Shown: positions 16,690 through 25,635 of the stretch, piece after piece | Numbering within the stretch: position 1 is the stretch's first letter | Layout of the letters: each line of letters starts with the position of its first letter | Notes under the pieces: model-generated | The model's input: the letters and a program-made list of their open reading frames with translations, nothing else | The model's database searches: none | Told to the model about the DNA's origin: nothing | Position numbers and translations under genes: made by a program | Origin: Synechococcus sp. CCY 0621 | GTDB taxonomy: Bacteria > Cyanobacteriota > Cyanobacteriia > PCC-6307 > Cyanobiaceae | Length of the DNA stretch: 64,000 nucleotides | Direction of reading: 5' to 3' | NCBI RefSeq assembly: GCF_019038465.1 | Contig: NZ_JAFKRH010000035.1 | Location: 1 to 64,000, forward strand

Positions 16690-18336
16690 ATGGCCTCACT
16701 TTTTGAAGCGCTCAAGCAGGAGGTTCTCGCCGTCGAGAGGGATCCGGCCCTCGACACCGGCGCGGCGGCGATGGCACTGCTGCAGGAGTGGCTGGCCAGC
16801 CACGAAGCCGAGATCAGCGCCCGCAAGCTGGCGGCACCGACGGAATTCAACGGCACGTTGATGCAGTGGTTCCACTGGTACAGCGATGGCGATGGCGGCC
16901 ACTGGCGGCGGCTGCGCCAGGAGGCACCGGCCCTGGCCCGGGCCGGCATCACCGCCCTGTGGCTGCCGCCGGCCGGCAAGGGGGGCAGCGTGTGGGATGT
17001 GGGCTACGGCACCTACGACCTGTTCGATCTGGGCGAATTCGACCAGAAGGGCACGGTGCGCACCAAGTACGGCACCAAGCAGGAGTATCTGGAGGCCGTC
17101 CAGGCCTGCCGCGCGGTGGGGATCCAGGTGTACGCCGATGTGGTGTTCAACCACAAGCTCAACGCCGACGAGCAGGAGCAGTACCGGGCCACCCCCTACG
17201 ACCCGGCGGACCGCAACCGGCCCCTGGGGGAGGAACGCACGATCAGCGCCTGGACCCGCTTCCGTTTCGATGGCCGCGGCAACCATTACTCATCCATGCA
17301 GTGGCACTGGTATCACTTCGACGCCGTCGACCACAACAGCCTGGATCCCGATTTCAAGGCCATCTGGCGTACGCAGGGGGCCGGATTCGAGGGCAACGTC
17401 GATCTGGAGAAGGGCAACTACGACTACCTGATGGGCAGCGACCTCAACGTGAACCACCCCGAGGTGCGCGGCGAGCTCAAGCACTGGGGCCTCTGGACCC
17501 TCGACCACGTGGGCGCGGACGGATTCCGGCTCGACGCGATCAAGCACATCGCCAGTGACTTCTTCCTCGACTGGATCAGCAGCCTGGAGGAGCACGCCCA
17601 GCGCGATCTGTTCGTGGTGGGTGAGTACTGGACGTACAACATCGAAAGCCTGCACTGGTACGCAGCCAACACCGGCGGCCACATGAGCCTGTTCGATGCA
17701 CCGCTGCACATGAATTTTCACCAGGCCAGCCGCAGCGGCGGCCACTACGACATGCGGCGCCTGCTCGATGGCACCTTGATGCAGCAGCTGCCCCTGCTGG
17801 CCGTGACCCTGGTGGAGAACCACGACACCCAGCCGCTGCAATCGCTGGAGTCGGTGGTGGAGGCCTGGTTCAAACCCCTGGCCTACGCCGTGATCCTGCT
17901 GCGCGACCAGGGCTACCCCTGCATCTTCGGTGCCGATTACTACGGCGCCGACTACACCGACAGAAAAGACGGCCAGGAGCACCGGATCGTGCTGCCCAGC
18001 CACCGCTTCCTGATCGACCGTTTCCTGCTGGCCCGCAGCCACTGCGCCTATGGCCCCCAGTACGACTATCTCGACCACGTCAACACGGTCGGCTGGACGC
18101 GCCTGGGCACCCCGGGGCACCCGGGGGCCATGGCGGTGCTGATGAGCGACGGGCCCGCCGGCCACAAGTGGATGGAGGTGGGGAAGCGCCACACCACCTT
18201 CCGCGACCTGACCGGGCACGTCCAGGCCCCGATCACCACCAACGGCGACGGCTGGGCGGAATGGCACTGCCCGGGGGGCTCGGTGTCGGTGTGGGTGGAG
18301 GAGGAGGCCCTGGCCGCCATGGGAGTGACGCTCTGA
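16690..18336 (+). CDS. cytoplasmic alpha-amylase (GH13)
   Basis: This 548-residue glycoside hydrolase belongs to family 13, with the closest pattern to bacterial liquefying alpha-amylases (subfamily GH13_5). Conserved regions are YADVVFNHK (region I), GFRLDAIKHI with nucleophile Asp 282, VVGEYW with acid/base Glu 312, and VENHDTQ with Asp 379. Upstream, TLMQWFHWY is the usual N-terminal barrel start. No signal peptide is present, so it should act on cytosolic glycogen or malto-oligosaccharides. An extra 50-residue helical N-terminus precedes the barrel. Confidence 0.92.
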   Translation: MASLFEALKQEVLAVERDPALDTGAAAMALLQEWLASHEAEISARKLAAPTEFNGTLMQWFHWYSDGDGGHWRRLRQEAPALARAGITALWLPPAGKGGSVWDVGYGTYDLFDLGEFDQKGTVRTKYGTKQEYLEAVQACRAVGIQVYADVVFNHKLNADEQEQYRATPYDPADRNRPLGEERTISAWTRFRFDGRGNHYSSMQWHWYHFDAVDHNSLDPDFKAIWRTQGAGFEGNVDLEKGNYDYLMGSDLNVNHPEVRGELKHWGLWTLDHVGADGFRLDAIKHIASDFFLDWISSLEEHAQRDLFVVGEYWTYNIESLHWYAANTGGHMSLFDAPLHMNFHQASRSGGHYDMRRLLDGTLMQQLPLLAVTLVENHDTQPLQSLESVVEAWFKPLAYAVILLRDQGYPCIFGADYYGADYTDRKDGQEHRIVLPSHRFLIDRFLLARSHCAYGPQYDYLDHVNTVGWTRLGTPGHPGAMAVLMSDGPAGHKWMEVGKRHTTFRDLTGHVQAPITTNGDGWAEWHCPGGSVSVWVEEEALAAMGVTL

Positions 18337-18355
18337 ACGCCGCCGGCCCAGGCGG

Positions 18356-18874
18356 CTAACGAAGCGCCCTGCGCCGCAGCAGTTGCGGCTCGACGCTCTC
18401 CACACCCGGCAGGTCCCGCAGCCTGTCCAGACAGCCGAGGGCGTCGGCGATGCTGCCGCTGCTGGCCCGCAACCAGGCGGCCTCGGGTGCATGGTCGGGC
18501 AGGCTGGCGATGCGGCAGCCGGCCTGCTCCAGGGCGGCGCGGTGGTCCTTCGCACGGTCCCCCTGCCGGACACGCAGAAACAGCGCCCCGGTGGGAACGG
18601 CCAGTTCATCGCTTCCCACCTGGCCATAGACCGGGCTGATGGTCTGGCCGGGAGCCAGGGGGGCGGCAGGGGGACCGGCCAGCACCGCAATCGCCTCCGG
18701 CTCGAACAGCAGGATCACGTTCGCCTGCGGCAGGGGCTCCCCATGCACGGCAGTCCAGCCGGTCTTCTGTGCCAGGAGCACCGATCCCGGCCCCCCCACG
18801 GCGATCTGCCGGGGGAACGCTTCGACCATGGCGGCGACCAGCGCCTGCTCCTGGCTCACCGACCGATTCCGCAA
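18356..18874 (-). CDS. hypothetical protein resembling the prodomain of the adjacent subtilase
   Basis: This 172-residue soluble protein has no signal peptide and no family I recognise. Its last 75 residues (from GALFLRVRQGD to LLRRRALR) can be aligned by eye with the region just before the protease domain of the divergent subtilase (from ENLFVKFDDDA to SPSRQRR). The pattern shared is LF(V/L), G-x-x-I in the middle, a hydrophobic strand before -A-x-S/P, and V-x-x-x-x-P-x-L ending in arginines. The length and order match a stand-alone subtilisin propeptide. The gene starts at an ATG 107 bases from the protease start. Function as inhibitor or folding assistant is an inference. Confidence 0.6.
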   Translation of the reverse strand: MRNRSVSQEQALVAAMVEAFPRQIAVGGPGSVLLAQKTGWTAVHGEPLPQANVILLFEPEAIAVLAGPPAAPLAPGQTISPVYGQVGSDELAVPTGALFLRVRQGDRAKDHRAALEQAGCRIASLPDHAPEAAWLRASSGSIADALGCLDRLRDLPGVESVEPQLLRRRALR

Positions 18875-18981
18875 GGCTGCAGAGGTTAGCCCCCTGCCTG
18901 TGACGGCAGATCACGTCCTGTTCCGTTGGCTTGTCTTCAGAGGCCCATCGGCGGAGAGTGACCGCCGCAGCTGCAAAGCCG

Positions 18982-20970
18982 ATGGTTCAGGTTCGCTATG
19001 GCGGCAAAGATGCTGTCCCCTATGCACTCGATGTCAGCGACAATCACCTCGTCGTCCGCACCCTGAGTCGCCAGGCGGTGATGCCGGCGCGGCCGTTCGA
19101 GGTGTCGCCCGTCAGCGCCGAGACCCACCGGATTCTCGATCAGTTCGAGACCCTGACCCGTTTCCGCGAGGCGGGGGTTGAGCTGTTGGGCACCAAAACG
19201 TTCCAGGCCGATGGGGCCCTGCGCGACACCGCCCGCAGCCTGCTGAAGGCGGAACCGGCGGTTGACTTCGCCGGCCGTGTGCTGGTGGATGCCCAGGGCC
19301 GGCCCGTGGTCTACACGGAGAATCTGTTCGTCAAGTTTGACGATGACGCGGAGGCCGAGGCCTGCGAGGGCCTGCTGCAACGCCTGGGCCTCGCCATCAA
19401 GCGCGTCCTCAGCTATGCCCGCAACTCCTATTTCGTGGCCGCTCCCGTCAGCAGCGGGCTCGGGGTTTTTGAGATGGCCGACACCCTGCTGGCGGAAGCG
19501 AGTGTGGCGCTCTGCCACCCGGAACTGGTGAGCCCGAGCCGGCAGCGTCGTCTGGCTTACCCGCCCGAATGGCATCTCAAGGCCACCGCCGTCAACGGCC
19601 GGCTCGTCGACGCCCACGCCGAGGTGGAGGCGGCCTGGGCCCTCAGCGACGGCACCGGGGCGATCATTGCGGTGGTGGATGACGGCTTCGACATCGACCA
19701 TGAGGAGTTCCGCTCCTCCGGCAAGGTCGTCGCGCCGCGGGATGTGACCCGCCAGAGCGGCGATCCCCGGCCCGGCCGCGGCGACGACCACGGCACCGCC
19801 TGTGCGGGGGTGGCCTGCGCCAACGGCCAGTTCGGTGCCACAGGCGTGGCCCCCGGCGCCCGCCTGATCCCCATCCGGCTGGCCTCCGGCCTGGGCTCCC
19901 AGGCGGAAGCCGACGCGTTCGTGTGGGCGGCCCGCAACGGCGCCGATGTGATCTCCTGCAGCTGGGGTCCGCCGGACGGGGCCTGGTGGGACCCGAACGA
20001 TCCCGCCCACCGCCAGGTGGTGCCGCTGCCGGATTCCACCCGGCTGGCGATCGACTTCGCCACCACCCAGGGCCGCAGCGGCAAGGGCTGTGTGGTGCTG
20101 TTCGCGGCGGGCAACGGCAACGAGAGCGTCGATAACGACGGCTACGCCAGCTACGCCCGGGTGATCGCCGTGGCGGCCTGCAACGACCTCTCCAAACGCA
20201 GCGCCTACAGCGACCACGGCAAGGCCGTGTGGTGCAGCTTCCCCAGCAGCGACGGCCGACCCTCCCTCACCCCCGGCATCTGGACCACCGACCGCTCCGG
20301 CGGGCTGGGCTACAACCAGGGCAGCCCCCAGAAGGGCGACCCGGCGGGCCATTACACCAATTCCTTCGGCGGCACCTCCAGCGCCTGCCCAGGTGTGGCC
20401 GGGGTGGCGGCCCTGGTGCTGGCGCGAAACCCAGCCCTGCGCTGGGATCAGGTGCGGGAGATCCTGCGACAGGCCTGCGTGCGGATCGACACCGCCGGCG
20501 GCAACTACGACGCCAGCGGCCGCAGCCCCTTCTACGGCTACGGGCGGGTCAGCGCCCGCAAGGCGGTGGAACTGGCCCGCCCGCCCCAGCCGGCGGCGGC
20601 GCTGGTGTTCCAGGCGGTGCAGGACGTGCCCATCAACGACTTCCAGACCGCCACCCTGACCCTGCCGGTGGCCGCGCCGGGCCCGTTGCAGTCGATCAAG
20701 GTGGCGGTGGATCTCGACCACACCTTCATCGGCGATCTGGTGGTGCGACTGCTGCCGCCCGCCGCCCTGGGGGCCGCTCCTGTGCTGCTGCACGACCGGG
20801 CCGGTGGCGGCACCGACAACCTCAAGGTCACCTACGACGCTGTGAATGCCCCCGCCCTGGCGGCGTTGAAGGGCACCGATCCCAGCGGCACCTGGACCCT
20901 GGAGGTGTCCGACACCGCCCGCGCCGACCGGGGCACCCTGCGCAGCCTGAGGCTGGAGCTGAGTTTCTGA
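18982..20970 (+). CDS. S8 subtilase with kexin-type P domain
   Basis: This is a 662-residue serine protease. Residues 1-185 form a prodomain-like region, followed by the S8 catalytic domain with AVVDDGFDIDH (Asp 233), DDHGTACAGVA (His 270), AAGNGN (oxyanion Asn) and GGTSSACPG (Ser 466). The C-terminal 110 residues are a proprotein-convertase P domain (DLDHTFIGDLVVRL, DPSGTWTLEVSD, LRLELSF), as in kexin and furin. No signal peptide is visible, so it is either intracellular or exported by another route. An open frame extends to a TTG at 18931 and a GTG at 18958. The ATG was chosen because the conserved MVQVRYGG start follows and because it leaves room for the divergent promoters. Confidence 0.9.
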   Translation: MVQVRYGGKDAVPYALDVSDNHLVVRTLSRQAVMPARPFEVSPVSAETHRILDQFETLTRFREAGVELLGTKTFQADGALRDTARSLLKAEPAVDFAGRVLVDAQGRPVVYTENLFVKFDDDAEAEACEGLLQRLGLAIKRVLSYARNSYFVAAPVSSGLGVFEMADTLLAEASVALCHPELVSPSRQRRLAYPPEWHLKATAVNGRLVDAHAEVEAAWALSDGTGAIIAVVDDGFDIDHEEFRSSGKVVAPRDVTRQSGDPRPGRGDDHGTACAGVACANGQFGATGVAPGARLIPIRLASGLGSQAEADAFVWAARNGADVISCSWGPPDGAWWDPNDPAHRQVVPLPDSTRLAIDFATTQGRSGKGCVVLFAAGNGNESVDNDGYASYARVIAVAACNDLSKRSAYSDHGKAVWCSFPSSDGRPSLTPGIWTTDRSGGLGYNQGSPQKGDPAGHYTNSFGGTSSACPGVAGVAALVLARNPALRWDQVREILRQACVRIDTAGGNYDASGRSPFYGYGRVSARKAVELARPPQPAAALVFQAVQDVPINDFQTATLTLPVAAPGPLQSIKVAVDLDHTFIGDLVVRLLPPAALGAAPVLLHDRAGGGTDNLKVTYDAVNAPALAALKGTDPSGTWTLEVSDTARADRGTLRSLRLELSF

Positions 20971-20982
20971 GCCCGGAGGACC

Positions 20983-21348
20983 TCAGGACTTGCCGGTGAT
21001 GGCCCGGGTGGTGCGGATCAAGCCGGCGGTGGTCTGCGGCAGGTAGGGGCCCTTGAGCATCTGGCCGCCGATGCGCAGGCTGATGCCGGCCAGCACCACA
21101 TCAACGGCCGCCACGGCCGCCGCGGCCTGCAGCCAGCTCAAGGCGAAAGCCTCCCGGATCCAGAGCAGCAGCACCAGCTCGGCCGCCACCAGCGCCAGGG
21201 TCATCAGGGTGAGGCCCATGCCCAGCATCACCCCACCGCCCACCAGGCGCCGCTTCTCCTTGTCGGCCTCCTGCAGGGCGATGCGCACATGCAGGTCCAT
21301 CACCGAGCTGATCAGCGCCGTGACGCGGGCGAAGTTCTGGCCGCTCAT
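20983..21348 (-). CDS. holin-like (phage holin superfamily / Holin-X) membrane protein
   Basis: This 121-residue protein has an amphipathic N-terminal helix (ISSVMDLHVRIALQEADKEKRR) and two close transmembrane helices (VMLGMGLTLMTLALVAAEL and LQAAAAVAAVDVVLAGIS). This layout matches the chromosomal holin-like family often paired with DUF883 proteins. There is no phage gene nearby, so it is unlikely to be a lysis holin. The start overlaps the stop of the DUF883-like gene (ATGA). Confidence 0.7.
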   Translation of the reverse strand: MSGQNFARVTALISSVMDLHVRIALQEADKEKRRLVGGGVMLGMGLTLMTLALVAAELVLLLWIREAFALSWLQAAAAVAAVDVVLAGISLRIGGQMLKGPYLPQTTAGLIRTTRAITGKS

Positions 21349-21821
21349 GCCGACCGCCGGCCCGAGGACAGCAGCAGCCCCACCACCAGCCCCACGCCGG
21401 CGGCGATGCCGAGGGCCATCAGGGGGCGTTCCCGCACCGGCTTCTCGATCCGGGGCCGCAGGGTGCTGTTGAGGTCGTCGAGCAGGTGCTCGAGCTGATC
21501 CTCCAGGGGGCGCAGCGCGTCCACCACGTGCCCCGCCTGTTCACCGGTGACGTTGACCAGATCCAGCAGTTGCTGCTTGACGCCGGTGGCGGTGACGCCG
21601 CTCTGGTGGCTGATCACCTCCACCACGTGATCAAAACTGCCCCGGGTGGCCTCCAGGGTGTGGCGGGCCACTTCGGGCCACTCCTTCTGGATGCTGGGCA
21701 GCAGGGTCTCGAAGCGGTCCCGGAACTGCTTCTGCAGCCGCTGGGCCTCACCTGACCCTGTGGACTCCGGAGCCGCGATCTGGGCAGGGTCCGTGGCGGG
21801 AGGGGTGGTGTCCGTTTCCAT
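21345..21821 (-). CDS. DUF883 (YqjD/ElaB)-like protein with C-terminal membrane anchor
   Basis: This 158-residue protein is mostly amphipathic helix (about residues 25-125). It ends in a single hydrophobic helix preceded by RERPLMALGIAAGVGLVVGL, the tail typical of DUF883 proteins, which in E. coli anchor ribosome-associated YqjD/ElaB to the inner membrane. The N-terminal 20 residues are Thr/Pro-rich and likely disordered. It is coupled by a four-base overlap to the holin-like gene. Confidence 0.75.
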   Translation of the reverse strand: METDTTPPATDPAQIAAPESTGSGEAQRLQKQFRDRFETLLPSIQKEWPEVARHTLEATRGSFDHVVEVISHQSGVTATGVKQQLLDLVNVTGEQAGHVVDALRPLEDQLEHLLDDLNSTLRPRIEKPVRERPLMALGIAAGVGLVVGLLLSSGRRSA

Positions 21822-21870
21822 GGGAGATCTGGTGGTAAGGCCGAGGTGGCTTCACCGTAGAGAGGGTGAC

Positions 21871-21898
21871 TTGAGTTCGTCAGCACCTCGGCTAAAGT
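21871..21898 (+). promoter_or_regulatory. candidate smc promoter
   Basis: TTGAGT (21871-21876) and TAAAGT (21893-21898) are separated by 16 bases and lie 15 bases before the smc ATG. This is one of the better sigma-70-like pairs in the window. Confidence 0.5.
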
Positions 21899-21913
21899 GC
21901 TGTTGCCTGATGC

Positions 21914-24900
21914 ATGAGCCCGTTGGTTCACATCAATCAGGTTGAGCTCACCCACTTCAAATCCTTCGGCGGGTCGATGACCATCCCGCTGCAGGAGGGC
22001 TTCACGGTGGTCACGGGGCCGAACGGTTCCGGCAAGAGCAACATCCTCGATGCGGTGCTGTTCTGCCTGGGTCTGGCCACCAGCCGGGGCATGCGGGCCG
22101 AGCGGCTCCCCGACCTGATCAACAGCGCCATGCTGCGGGAGGGGAAGGCCGCCGAAACCAGCGTCACCGTGCGCTTCGATCTCGGCGACTGGCAGCCGGA
22201 CAACGCCGAAGATGGCCTGGATGTCCCCGAACAGGGCCCCTGGCTGCAACGGGGCCAGCGGGAGTGGAGCGTCACCCGGCGGCTGCGGGTGGCCCCCGGC
22301 GGCACCTACAGCAGCAGCTTCAGCGCCGACGGGGTGCCCTGCAACCTGCAGCAACTGCAGACCCAGCTGCGGCGGCTGCGGGTCGATCCGGAGGGCAGCA
22401 ACGTCGTCATGCAGGGCGACGTCACCCGCATCGTCTCGATGAGTGCCCGCGACCGGCGCGGCATCATCGACGAGCTGGCCGGCGTGGCCCTGTTCGACTC
22501 CCGCATCGAGCAGAGCCGGGCCAAGCTCGATGAAGTGGTCGAACGTCAGGAGCGCTGCCGCATCGTCGAGCAGGAACTGCTGGCGGCACGGCAGAAGCTC
22601 GAACGCGACTGCGCCAAGGCGCGCACCTACCAGGACCTGCGCGAGCGGCTGCACCACGGACGCCTGCAGGAGCAGGTGCTGGCCTGGGAGGCGGCCCGCG
22701 CCCACGGCCTGGCCCTGGCCGGCCGCCTGGAGCGCCTCGACCGCCTGCAGGAGCAGGAGCGCGAAGCGATCGTCGCCACCGAAGCCGAGGTGGTCGCCGC
22801 CGCCGCCGCCCTCGAGCGGCTGCAGGCGGAGGTCAAGACCCTGGGCGAAGACCAGCTGCTGGCGGTGCAGGCCGAACTGGCCGGCCTGGAGACCAGCGGC
22901 CGCGAACTGGCCCGCCAGGCGGAACGGCATGGCCACCAGGCCGAGGAACTGCAGCGCCGGCGCCAGGAGCTGCAGCAGAACCAGGCCGCGTTGCGCCACC
23001 AGCGCCAGGCCCTAGACGGCCAGGCCGACGACGGCGCCAGCGACCGAGCCGAAGCCCTCTGCCGCGAGGCCGAGGCGGCGGTGGAGCTGTCCCGCCGGCG
23101 GCTCGGCGAGGTGGCCGGGCGCTCCGGCAGCTGGCTGGAGGAGCAGCAGGGCCGCAGCCGCCGGCGCCAGGAGCTGCAGGAGCAGCTGGCACCCCTGCTG
23201 GCCGAACGGCAGCAGCTGGAGGAACGGCTGCGGCAGGCCGGCGAGCGGCTGCAGGAACTCGGCGGCGAGGAGCAGCAGGAGGACGCGGCCCAGGCGGAGG
23301 GCTCCGCCGCCCTGGCGGCCCTGGCGGAGCAGGAACGCGCCCTGCTGGCCGGCCTGGAGGATCGCCAGCGGCAGGCCCAGGAGCTGGCCGAGTCCCTGGC
23401 CCTGCAGCAGCGCACCCGAGCGCGGCTGGAGCAGGAACAGACCAGCCTGGAACGGGAGATCGCCCGCCTCGACAGCCGCCGCGAGACCCTGCAGGAGAGC
23501 CGCGGCACCGGCGCCCTGCGCCTGCTGCTGGAGGCGGGCCTCGAGGGGATCCACGGCTCGGTCGCCCAGCTGGGCGAGGTGGAGGAGCGGCTGCGGGTGG
23601 CCCTGGAGGTGGCGGCCGGTGCCCGGCTGGCCCAGGTGGTGGTGGAGGACGACCGCATCGCCGCCCGGGCGATCGAGCTGCTCAAGAGCCGCCGCGCCGG
23701 CCGGCTCACCTTCCTGCCCCTCAACCGCATCCGGGGTGGCAGTGGAGGCGGCAGCGGTAGCGCGGGGGCTGCCGCCCTGCAGCGGGGCAACCCGGGTGCT
23801 TCGGCCGGGGCCGGCGGGCTGGTGGGGCGGGCGGTGGAGCTGATCCGCCACGAGCCCGTCTATGCCGATGTCTTCCGCTACGTCTTCGGCGACACCCTGG
23901 TGTTCGCCACCCTCTCCGACGCCCGCCGGGAGCTGGGCCGCTGCCGCGCCGTGACGCTGGAAGGCGAACTGCTGGAGAAGAGCGGCGCCATGACCGGCGG
24001 CAGCCTGCAGCAGCGCTCCGGCCAGCTGGGCTTCGGCCGCAGCAGCGAGGGCGATGAGGCCGAGCCGCTGCGGCAGAGGCTGCTGGAGCTGGGGGAGAGC
24101 CTGCTGGCCAGCCGCCGCCGCGAAGCGGAGCTGGGGCGGAGCCTGGAGGAGGCCAGGCCGGCCCTGCTGGAGCTGCAGCAGCGCCAGGCCGCCCTCCAGG
24201 CCGAACGCAGCGCCGCCGAGCGCACCCTGGCGCCGCGGCAGCAGCGCCGCGACCAGGTGAGCAGTCGGCTGCAGCAGCTGCAGGAGGCGTTTCAGGCCGA
24301 TGGTCGCCGCATGCAGACCCTCGACCAGACCCTGCCCCCGCTGCGCCAGGCCCTGGCGGAGCTGGAGGAGGCCGAGCGCCTCGCCAGGGGCAACGACGAC
24401 AGTGCCCGCTGGCAGGGGCTGCAGAGCGAGTTGGAGCGGGCCGACCAGGCCCTGGTGGAGGCCCGGCGCCAGCGGGATGGCCTGGAGGCGGAGCGGCGGG
24501 AGCGGGCCCTGGGCGCCGAGCGGCTGGGCAGCCAGCTGGAGGCCCTCGCCGGGGAGGAACGGCGGTTGGTGGAGGCGGTGCAGGCCCTGGTGGGGGAACG
24601 CCAGCTCTGGAAGGAACGGCAGCAGGCGGAGCAGGAGCGGCGCAGCGTGCTGGAACGGCAGCAGAGCGAACTGCAGACCCGCTTCGGCGAACGGCGCCGC
24701 GCCCGCGACGGGGCCGAAGCCCACCTGGCCGGCCAGCGCCAGGCCCTGCAGCAGCGCCAATGGGAGCTGCAGCGGCGCCAGGAGGAGCGGCTGGCCCTGG
24801 CCGAGGAGCAGCGCAGCCACGGCCTGCGGCTGGCCCAGATGGAACGGGAGCTGCCCGAGCCCCGGCCCGAGCTGAGCGAGGAACTACGCGAGGGTGGCCT

Positions 24901-25543
24901 GGAGGCGCTGCAACAGAACCTGCGCCAGCTGCAGCAGCGCATGGAGGCCCTTGAGCCGGTCAACATGCTCGCCCTCGAGGAGCTGGAGCAGCTGGAGCAG
25001 CGGCTGGCCGACCTGGACGACCGGCTGGAGGTGCTCAGCAAGGAGCGGGAGGAACTGCTGCTGCGGATCGAAACGGTGGCCACCCTGCGTCAGGAGGCCT
25101 TCATGGAGGCCTTCCGGGCCGTGGACGGCCATTTCCAGACGATCTTCGCCGGCCTCTCCGACGGCGAAGGACACCTGCAGCTGGAGAACCCCGAGCAGCC
25201 CCTCGAGGGTGGCCTGACCCTGGTGGCCCACCCCAAAGGCAAGGCGGTGCGGCGGCTGGCCTCGATGTCGGGAGGTGAGAAATCCCTGACCGCCCTGAGC
25301 TTCCTGTTCGCCCTGCAGCGCTTCCGCCCCTCGCCCTTCTATGCCCTCGATGAGGTGGACAGCTTTCTCGATGGGGTGAACGTGGAGCGCCTGGCCGCCC
25401 TGATCGCCGCCCAGGCCGACCAGGCCCAGTTCATGGTGGTCAGTCACCGCCGCCCGATGATCGCCGCGGCCACCCGCACCATCGGCGTCACCCAGGCCCG
25501 CGGCTCCCATACCCAGGTGGTCGGTTTGCCGCCGGCGGCCTGA
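21914..25543 (+). CDS. smc: chromosome segregation protein SMC
   Basis: This 1209-residue structural-maintenance-of-chromosomes ATPase compacts and segregates the nucleoid. The N-terminal head has Walker A GPNGSGKSN. Long Gln/Glu/Arg/Leu-rich coiled-coil arms flank a hinge around residues 510-680, with conserved VVEDDRIAARAIELL and VFRYVFGDTLVF. The C-terminal head has the signature LASMSGGEKSLTALS and Walker B FYALDEVDSFLD. Between hinge strands, residues about 610-638 are a Gly/Ser/Ala-rich insertion. ScpA/ScpB are not in the window. Confidence 0.96.
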   Translation: MSPLVHINQVELTHFKSFGGSMTIPLQEGFTVVTGPNGSGKSNILDAVLFCLGLATSRGMRAERLPDLINSAMLREGKAAETSVTVRFDLGDWQPDNAEDGLDVPEQGPWLQRGQREWSVTRRLRVAPGGTYSSSFSADGVPCNLQQLQTQLRRLRVDPEGSNVVMQGDVTRIVSMSARDRRGIIDELAGVALFDSRIEQSRAKLDEVVERQERCRIVEQELLAARQKLERDCAKARTYQDLRERLHHGRLQEQVLAWEAARAHGLALAGRLERLDRLQEQEREAIVATEAEVVAAAAALERLQAEVKTLGEDQLLAVQAELAGLETSGRELARQAERHGHQAEELQRRRQELQQNQAALRHQRQALDGQADDGASDRAEALCREAEAAVELSRRRLGEVAGRSGSWLEEQQGRSRRRQELQEQLAPLLAERQQLEERLRQAGERLQELGGEEQQEDAAQAEGSAALAALAEQERALLAGLEDRQRQAQELAESLALQQRTRARLEQEQTSLEREIARLDSRRETLQESRGTGALRLLLEAGLEGIHGSVAQLGEVEERLRVALEVAAGARLAQVVVEDDRIAARAIELLKSRRAGRLTFLPLNRIRGGSGGGSGSAGAAALQRGNPGASAGAGGLVGRAVELIRHEPVYADVFRYVFGDTLVFATLSDARRELGRCRAVTLEGELLEKSGAMTGGSLQQRSGQLGFGRSSEGDEAEPLRQRLLELGESLLASRRREAELGRSLEEARPALLELQQRQAALQAERSAAERTLAPRQQRRDQVSSRLQQLQEAFQADGRRMQTLDQTLPPLRQALAELEEAERLARGNDDSARWQGLQSELERADQALVEARRQRDGLEAERRERALGAERLGSQLEALAGEERRLVEAVQALVGERQLWKERQQAEQERRSVLERQQSELQTRFGERRRARDGAEAHLAGQRQALQQRQWELQRRQEERLALAEEQRSHGLRLAQMERELPEPRPELSEELREGGLEALQQNLRQLQQRMEALEPVNMLALEELEQLEQRLADLDDRLEVLSKEREELLLRIETVATLRQEAFMEAFRAVDGHFQTIFAGLSDGEGHLQLENPEQPLEGGLTLVAHPKGKAVRRLASMSGGEKSLTALSFLFALQRFRPSPFYALDEVDSFLDGVNVERLAALIAAQADQAQFMVVSHRRPMIAAATRTIGVTQARGSHTQVVGLPPAA

Positions 25544-25635
25544 GCCGACCGCGTGGGCCACAATGGGCCGACCAGGCTGTTCCAGGCCGTGCAGTCGCTC
25601 CCGTTCCCCCTGCCGTCCAGCCCCGATCTCCGGAT

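Noticed and set aside
20983-21348. Holin-like gene as a sign of a prophage
   Set aside because: No lysin, structural, integrase or terminase gene is nearby, and its pairing with a DUF883-like gene is typical of chromosomal loci.
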